Source: CAYUCJ01 sp049282265
GTDB taxonomy: Bacteria; Desulfobacterota; DSM-4660; Desulfatiglandales; Desulfatiglandaceae
Reading direction: 5' to 3'
Length of the DNA: 10,860 nucleotides
NCBI GenBank assembly: GCA_049282265.1
Contig: JBAPTR010000235.1
Span: 1 to 10,860, forward strand
Position numbers and translations under genes: made by a program. Each line of letters begins with the position of its first letter. Position 1 is the stretch's first letter. Shown piece after piece: positions 7,462 to 10,860 of this stretch. A model generated the notes under the pieces. The model made no database searches. It saw nothing but the letters and a program-made list of their open reading frames with translations, and was not told the DNA's origin.

Positions 7462-7472
7462 TTATCATCAAT
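7442..7472. repeat. Two adjacent short inverted repeats before the second Mo enzyme
   Basis: ACCCC-ATAA-GGGGT (7442-7455) is followed at once by ATTGAT-TATC-ATCAAT (7457-7472). Both are perfect, with 5- and 6-base arms and 4-base loops. They span the HD gene stop and lie 23-50 bases before the Mo enzyme start, followed by the AT-rich TTTAATATA. They could be a weak attenuator or operator, but the arms are short enough to be chance. Confidence 0.35.
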
Positions 7473-7495
7473 TTAATATAGAGCAAAGGGGAATT

Positions 7496-9646
7496 ATGGA
7501 AAAAGAAGAACAGGTTGTCCATGCTCGGTTGGCCGCCGGACAGGGGAAAGGGATGGAGAGCGGGTATACCTTTTGTGATGGGTGTAACCAGACGCCGTTT
7601 TGTGGAATAAGGTTTGAAAAAAAAGGTAGCGACATAACGCGCGTGGAGCCATGGCCCGATTTTCCTGCGTCTCCTCCATGCTCAAAGGCATACGCAACTC
7701 TCCAGCGACTTTATCATCCAAACCGCCTAAAATATCCCATGAAGCGAACGAGGCCAAAAGGATCGACTGATCCTGGGTATGTCAGAATCTCCTGGAATGA
7801 AGCCTATGATATGATCACCAGTCATCTGAATCGAATAAAGGAAACGTATGGGCCTCATGCAGTTTTCTTTTACGTTGGGGACCCAAAGGAACCCCGGGCT
7901 GCTGTCCAGCGTCTCGCTGCCACATTTGGGTCTGTCAACTACGGATGTGAGAGTTCCACTGCCTGCAGACGGGCTGCAATGCTCGCGGAGTTGTTGACCT
8001 ATGGATTCCCCACGATGGGGAATTTGCCGACCGAGGAGACAAAGGTGACGTTAATCTGGGGCACAAATCCGGCCTATTCCGGGCAACCTTTCATGTGCCA
8101 TGCTCAACTCCTTGAGGCCAAGGAACGTGGAGTGAAATTTATCGTTGTTGACCCCAGGCTTACACCCACAGCCCAAACCCTGGCTCATATTCATCTGCAG
8201 CCGCGTCCAGCTACTACAGCGGCTTTGGCAGCAGGCATAATGCACGTGATATTTAAAGAAGACCTGCATGATAAGAAGTTTTGCAGGGACTGGATCCATG
8301 GAATTGATGAATTGAAAGACTATGTCAGGGAATTTCCTCCGGAAAAAGTTGAAAAAATTACCTGGGTTCCTGCTGACAAGATCATTGAGGCGGCCCGGCT
8401 TTACGCCACAAACGGGCCTGGAGGGATGAAGACAGGCGCTCAGGGGACAACCCACGATTCAAACGCAACAAATAATCATCGTGCCATCCTCCTTATCCCT
8501 GCCATATGCGGCTATTTGGATGTCCCAGGCGGTGTTTTGAAGCCTACAAATCCTCTTGTGGAAATGGCCGGACCATGGGCTGATGGGCCTCCAGCATTTT
8601 CCATGAGAAACAAAATGAATCAAATGAAGGAGCATAGGCTGGATATTGAGGCTTTTCCTGTCTGGGCGGAAAAGATGTGGGAGGTTCAAACCAATTATCT
8701 TGTTGAATGGATAAAGGAAGGAAAAATCAAGGGCCTTCTCGGATGGGGTCTGAACACCATGATTTGGCCTCAATCCCATGAATATCAACAGGCCATTGGA
8801 GGTCTGGAATTTGCTATGGCAGTGGACTATTTTTACCGTCCCTGGACCCATGATTATGTGGACCTTGTTTTGCCGGCAGCTATGAATTATGAACGGAAGG
8901 CCCCGTTTGCCTTTTTCGAGCGACAAATATTCGGGCGCAGCCCGATGGCTCCTTTGGGTGAGTGCAAAGAAGACTGGAAAATAGCGCTCGATATCGGAGT
9001 ACGGCTGGGATACAAAGATCTTTTTTTCGACGGCGACGTGGAAGCGGCCTGCAATGAGATCCTTGGGTTATGGAAGATAACCTATGATGATTTGAGAAAA
9101 AACCAGGAAAGGGGAATTGGTATTCCTGCCAAGGGTCCTGAGTTGTTTAAAAAGCATGAAACTGGAGATATAAGGCCGGACAAGAAGCCAGGATTTATGA
9201 CGCCGTCCGGAAAAATTGAGGCCGTATCAACGACCCTGAAAGAGTATGGGTACCCTGCTCTACCCGAATACAAAGAGCCCATGCAAACAACAACTGAATA
9301 CCCTTTGATTCTAATATCCGGGTCAAGAATTCCTTTTATCACCCATAGTAAGTGGCGGGAGGATGCCCCGTGGTTGTTGGAACTTCAACGAGAACCCCTG
9401 CTGACCATCAATCCCAAAGATGCTGTAGAAAGAAAAATACAAGAAAGCGATGAAATCATTCTGAAAACAGCCTGGGGCCAAATGCAAGTGAAGGCAAAAC
9501 CAACGATTATGGTTCCGCGAGGTGTTGTTGGCATCATGCATGGTTGGGCAAAGGCCAATGTGAATGAGTTGATACCAAGGCAATTCGATCCCATCTCCGG
9601 GTTTCCTGTTTTTAAAGAAGTCGTCTGTCAAGTGAGCAAAATATAA
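7496..9646 (+). CDS. Cytoplasmic molybdopterin oxidoreductase, catalytic subunit (unknown substrate)
   Basis: 716 residues, DMSO reductase superfamily. An N-terminal [4Fe-4S] motif uses C27, C30, C36 and C62; the Cx2Cx5C spacing is wider than the common Cx2Cx3C. KYPMKRTRPKG and VRISWNEAYDMI (96-107) are the classic segments after it. The Mo ligand is probably C157 in the segment SSTACRRAAM (153-162), the position of Cys or SeCys in NapA and formate dehydrogenases. The pterin sites follow: LIWGTNPAYS (186-195), VVDPRLTPTA (217-226) and GLLGWGLNTM. The C-terminal domain contains ISGSRIPFITHS, the equivalent of the HT-rich MGD contact. There is no twin-arginine signal, so it works in the cytoplasm with the ferredoxin-like subunit encoded 33 bases downstream. 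AAAGGGGA is the ribosome site. Reaction unknown: dehydroxylase, hydroxylase, hydratase or formate-dehydrogenase-like roles are all possible in this superfamily. Confidence 0.9.
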   Translation: MEKEEQVVHARLAAGQGKGMESGYTFCDGCNQTPFCGIRFEKKGSDITRVEPWPDFPASPPCSKAYATLQRLYHPNRLKYPMKRTRPKGSTDPGYVRISWNEAYDMITSHLNRIKETYGPHAVFFYVGDPKEPRAAVQRLAATFGSVNYGCESSTACRRAAMLAELLTYGFPTMGNLPTEETKVTLIWGTNPAYSGQPFMCHAQLLEAKERGVKFIVVDPRLTPTAQTLAHIHLQPRPATTAALAAGIMHVIFKEDLHDKKFCRDWIHGIDELKDYVREFPPEKVEKITWVPADKIIEAARLYATNGPGGMKTGAQGTTHDSNATNNHRAILLIPAICGYLDVPGGVLKPTNPLVEMAGPWADGPPAFSMRNKMNQMKEHRLDIEAFPVWAEKMWEVQTNYLVEWIKEGKIKGLLGWGLNTMIWPQSHEYQQAIGGLEFAMAVDYFYRPWTHDYVDLVLPAAMNYERKAPFAFFERQIFGRSPMAPLGECKEDWKIALDIGVRLGYKDLFFDGDVEAACNEILGLWKITYDDLRKNQERGIGIPAKGPELFKKHETGDIRPDKKPGFMTPSGKIEAVSTTLKEYGYPALPEYKEPMQTTTEYPLILISGSRIPFITHSKWREDAPWLLELQREPLLTINPKDAVERKIQESDEIILKTAWGQMQVKAKPTIMVPRGVVGIMHGWAKANVNELIPRQFDPISGFPVFKEVVCQVSKI

Positions 9647-9679
9647 ATGAGACCCAGCAAGAAGGGAGGCTAAGTATAC

Positions 9680-10333
9680 ATGGCAAAATATGGAATGGTT
9701 GTTGATCTCAACAGGTGTACGGGATGCATGACATGTGTCATAGCGTGCAAAGAGGAAAATCTTACCCGACCGGGTGTATCGTGGAATAAAGTCTTGGAGG
9801 TGGAAAATGAATCATTGGAACGTATCATTTATTTCCGATATGCCTGTATGCACTGTGATGATCCACCCTGCGAAAAGGCATGCCCGAATGGAGCTATTCA
9901 GAAACGCAAAGACGGCATTGTTCTTGTTGATAAAGACAAGTGCAGGGGTGCTCATACCTGCATAGCAGCGTGCCCTTACGGGGTAATAAGCATCAATCCT
10001 GATAAAGAGTATTTTCCCGGCCAGGATGTGCCTTTACAGGCAAGGGCGGAATCAAACCGTGTGCATCCAACAGGAAAGGCATCCATGTGTACCTTATGTG
10101 CACATCGAATCGATGAAGGCAAGGAACCTGCATGCGTGGTAGCCTGCCCCTCACAGGCAATGACCTTCGTCGACCTGGATGATCCTCAAAATCTGATGCT
10201 GAACAAAATTCCGAAACCAAAGGCACTTCTTGCGTCTGAAGGGACCAATCCGAAGGTTCGGTACATTATCTCTAATGATCTTTTCAAAGATGTGGAACGC
10301 AAAATTTCGAAAGAACCTGATGCCCATCCGTAG
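9680..10333 (+). CDS. Four-motif ferredoxin-like subunit of the second Mo enzyme
   Basis: 217 residues, DmsB/NrfC/HycB-type electron-transfer subunit. Cysteine motifs: I C13, C16, C19, C23; II C57, C60, C64, C68; III C88, (A91), C94, C98; IV C137, C140, C152, C156. Motif III reads CRGAHTCIAAC, with Ala where the second Cys should be. NarH has Trp at the same place and carries a [3Fe-4S] cluster, so three [4Fe-4S] clusters plus one [3Fe-4S] cluster are expected (inference). No signal peptide, consistent with a cytoplasmic partner. GGGAGG (9664-9669) precedes the ATG by 10 bases. No membrane anchor gene follows, so electrons probably go to or come from a soluble carrier, or from a subunit encoded elsewhere. 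Confidence 0.92.
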   Translation: MAKYGMVVDLNRCTGCMTCVIACKEENLTRPGVSWNKVLEVENESLERIIYFRYACMHCDDPPCEKACPNGAIQKRKDGIVLVDKDKCRGAHTCIAACPYGVISINPDKEYFPGQDVPLQARAESNRVHPTGKASMCTLCAHRIDEGKEPACVVACPSQAMTFVDLDDPQNLMLNKIPKPKALLASEGTNPKVRYIISNDLFKDVERKISKEPDAHP

Positions 10334-10775
10334 ACTCATTTGCGGTTCGAGCGAGTTTCTGATTCAGAGAAAAATGTGGGGGCGCCCGGAATATCTTTCT
10401 CTGATATCCATTCATGGCTTATTTCAACTTTTTTTGATTTAAATACATAATAAATAAGAAATGGATAAAAATATTCGTGAGGATTCTGGTCATTCTTGCC
10501 CATGCGATGAATCCCGAACGCATGAGGATATACGTCGTATTCATCGCCTCATACCCGCAAGGTGTAAGCTCTCTCTGTTTCATCTGTATTTGCATAATGC
10601 CCGCCTGCAAACATCTCCCTAGATTTGATCGGCCAATTCCTGAAAGTATATTGTATCAATAACGTCTCTCATGATTTCCCAACACGGCATTCTTGGAATG
10701 GGCCAGCCGGGGCTTTTCGCAAACTTTCAATGACCGACAACTTCTCTCCTCTCCTGATTTTTCCCTTTAGAAAAT
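10334..10775. other. Gene-less stretch after the second Mo operon
   Basis: No convincing gene on either strand. The part around 10420-10475 is very AT-rich, with a run of seven T at 10429-10435. A weak bulged hairpin (GGAATATC 10388-10395 with GATATCC 10403-10409) lies about 20 bases before it; this is a poor terminator candidate. A 53-codon frame from ATG 10461 to TAG 10622 has no proper ribosome site and no recognisable content. A pyrimidine-rich run covers about 10741-10770. Confidence 0.6.
10504..10547. repeat. Inverted repeat with nested palindrome
   Basis: GCGATGAAT (10504-10512) pairs perfectly with ATTCATCGC (10539-10547). Between the arms lies the odd palindrome ATACG-T-CGTAT (10530-10540), and ATGAGG (10522-10527) can instead pair with CCTCAT (10547-10552), giving competing folds. 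Possible regulatory or repeat sequence; function unknown. Confidence 0.4.
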
Positions 10776-10799
10776 TGATGACTTTGTAAGAAGTCATCA
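10776..10799. repeat. Right-edge hairpin 1
   Basis: TGATGACTT and AAGTCATCA form a perfect 9-base stem around the loop TGTAAG. It is the first of three contiguous inverted repeats. Confidence 0.7.
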
Positions 10800-10800
10800 T

Positions 10801-10820
10801 CGTGCCCATGGACGGGCACG
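10801..10820. repeat. Right-edge hairpin 2
   Basis: CGTGCCC and GGGCACG form a perfect GC-rich 7-base stem around the loop ATGGAC, directly abutting hairpins 1 and 3. No T-run follows, so it is not a standard intrinsic terminator. Confidence 0.7.
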
Positions 10821-10855
10821 CAAATCAATGGGTTGTTTTGTAACCCGTTGATTTG
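10821..10855. repeat. Right-edge hairpin 3
   Basis: The left arm is CAAATCAA, T, GGGTT and the right arm is AACCC, G, TTGATTTG. Together they make a 14-base stem with one T-G pair, around the loop GTTTTGT. It is followed by TAAGA, so that TTTGTAAGA occurs both here (10852-10860) and in hairpin 1 (10783-10791). The element may continue beyond the window. Confidence 0.75.
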
Positions 10856-10860
10856 TAAGA

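Noticed and set aside
10388..10435. Possible intrinsic terminator after the last gene
   Set aside because: The stem has a bulge and only about seven pairs, and the T-run begins roughly 20 bases after it, too far for a standard terminator.
10461..10622. A 53-codon frame starting with ATG in the gene-less region
   Set aside because: No proper ribosome site, no recognisable domain, and it overlaps the inverted repeats; most likely chance.

Overview
The window looks like a catabolic gene cluster from a strictly anaerobic, sulfate-reducing or fermenting bacterium, most likely of the Desulfobacterota (former Deltaproteobacteria). The basis is gene content: cytoplasmic bis-molybdopterin enzymes of the pyrogallol-phloroglucinol transhydroxylase type, multi-[4Fe-4S] partner subunits and a TRAP carboxylate importer. 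This is inferred from protein families and no taxonomic marker is present. All recognised genes lie on the + strand.

Left block (2-3711). A large molybdenum subunit, cut by the left edge (2-712), is translationally coupled (ATGA overlap) to an iron-sulfur subunit with a C-terminal beta-domain (709-1689). That combination is characteristic of transhydroxylase and the related resorcinol hydroxylase, which act on polyhydroxylated aromatics without O2. An M24 (creatinase/prolidase-fold) protein that has lost most metal ligands (1568-2758) and a D-2-hydroxyacid dehydrogenase (2779-3711) follow closely, so these four are probably one transcript.

Middle block (3881-6769). After a 169-base gap come the three parts of a TRAP transporter: secreted binding protein (dctP-like), small membrane subunit (dctQ-like) and large membrane subunit (dctM-like). 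The likely substrate class is an organic acid; an aromatic acid or a ring-cleavage product would fit the neighbours, but this is inference.

Right block (6835-10333). A soluble HD-domain protein is followed by a second molybdopterin oxidoreductase (7496-9646, no Tat signal) and its own four-motif ferredoxin-like subunit (9680-10333). The second ferredoxin subunit has an Ala in place of one cluster ligand, at the position where NarH carries Trp and binds a [3Fe-4S] cluster.

Right edge (10334-10860). No convincing gene is seen. The last 85 bases hold three back-to-back inverted repeats, which look like an intergenic repeat element or a structured RNA/DNA site.

Working model (inference): the TRAP system imports an organic acid; one or both Mo enzymes carry out oxygen-independent hydroxyl chemistry; and the dehydrogenase and the M24- and HD-fold proteins process later intermediates. 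The two Mo/Fe-S pairs, the degenerate M24 protein and the HD protein together do not match a pathway I can name, and this is the best candidate for an undescribed system here.
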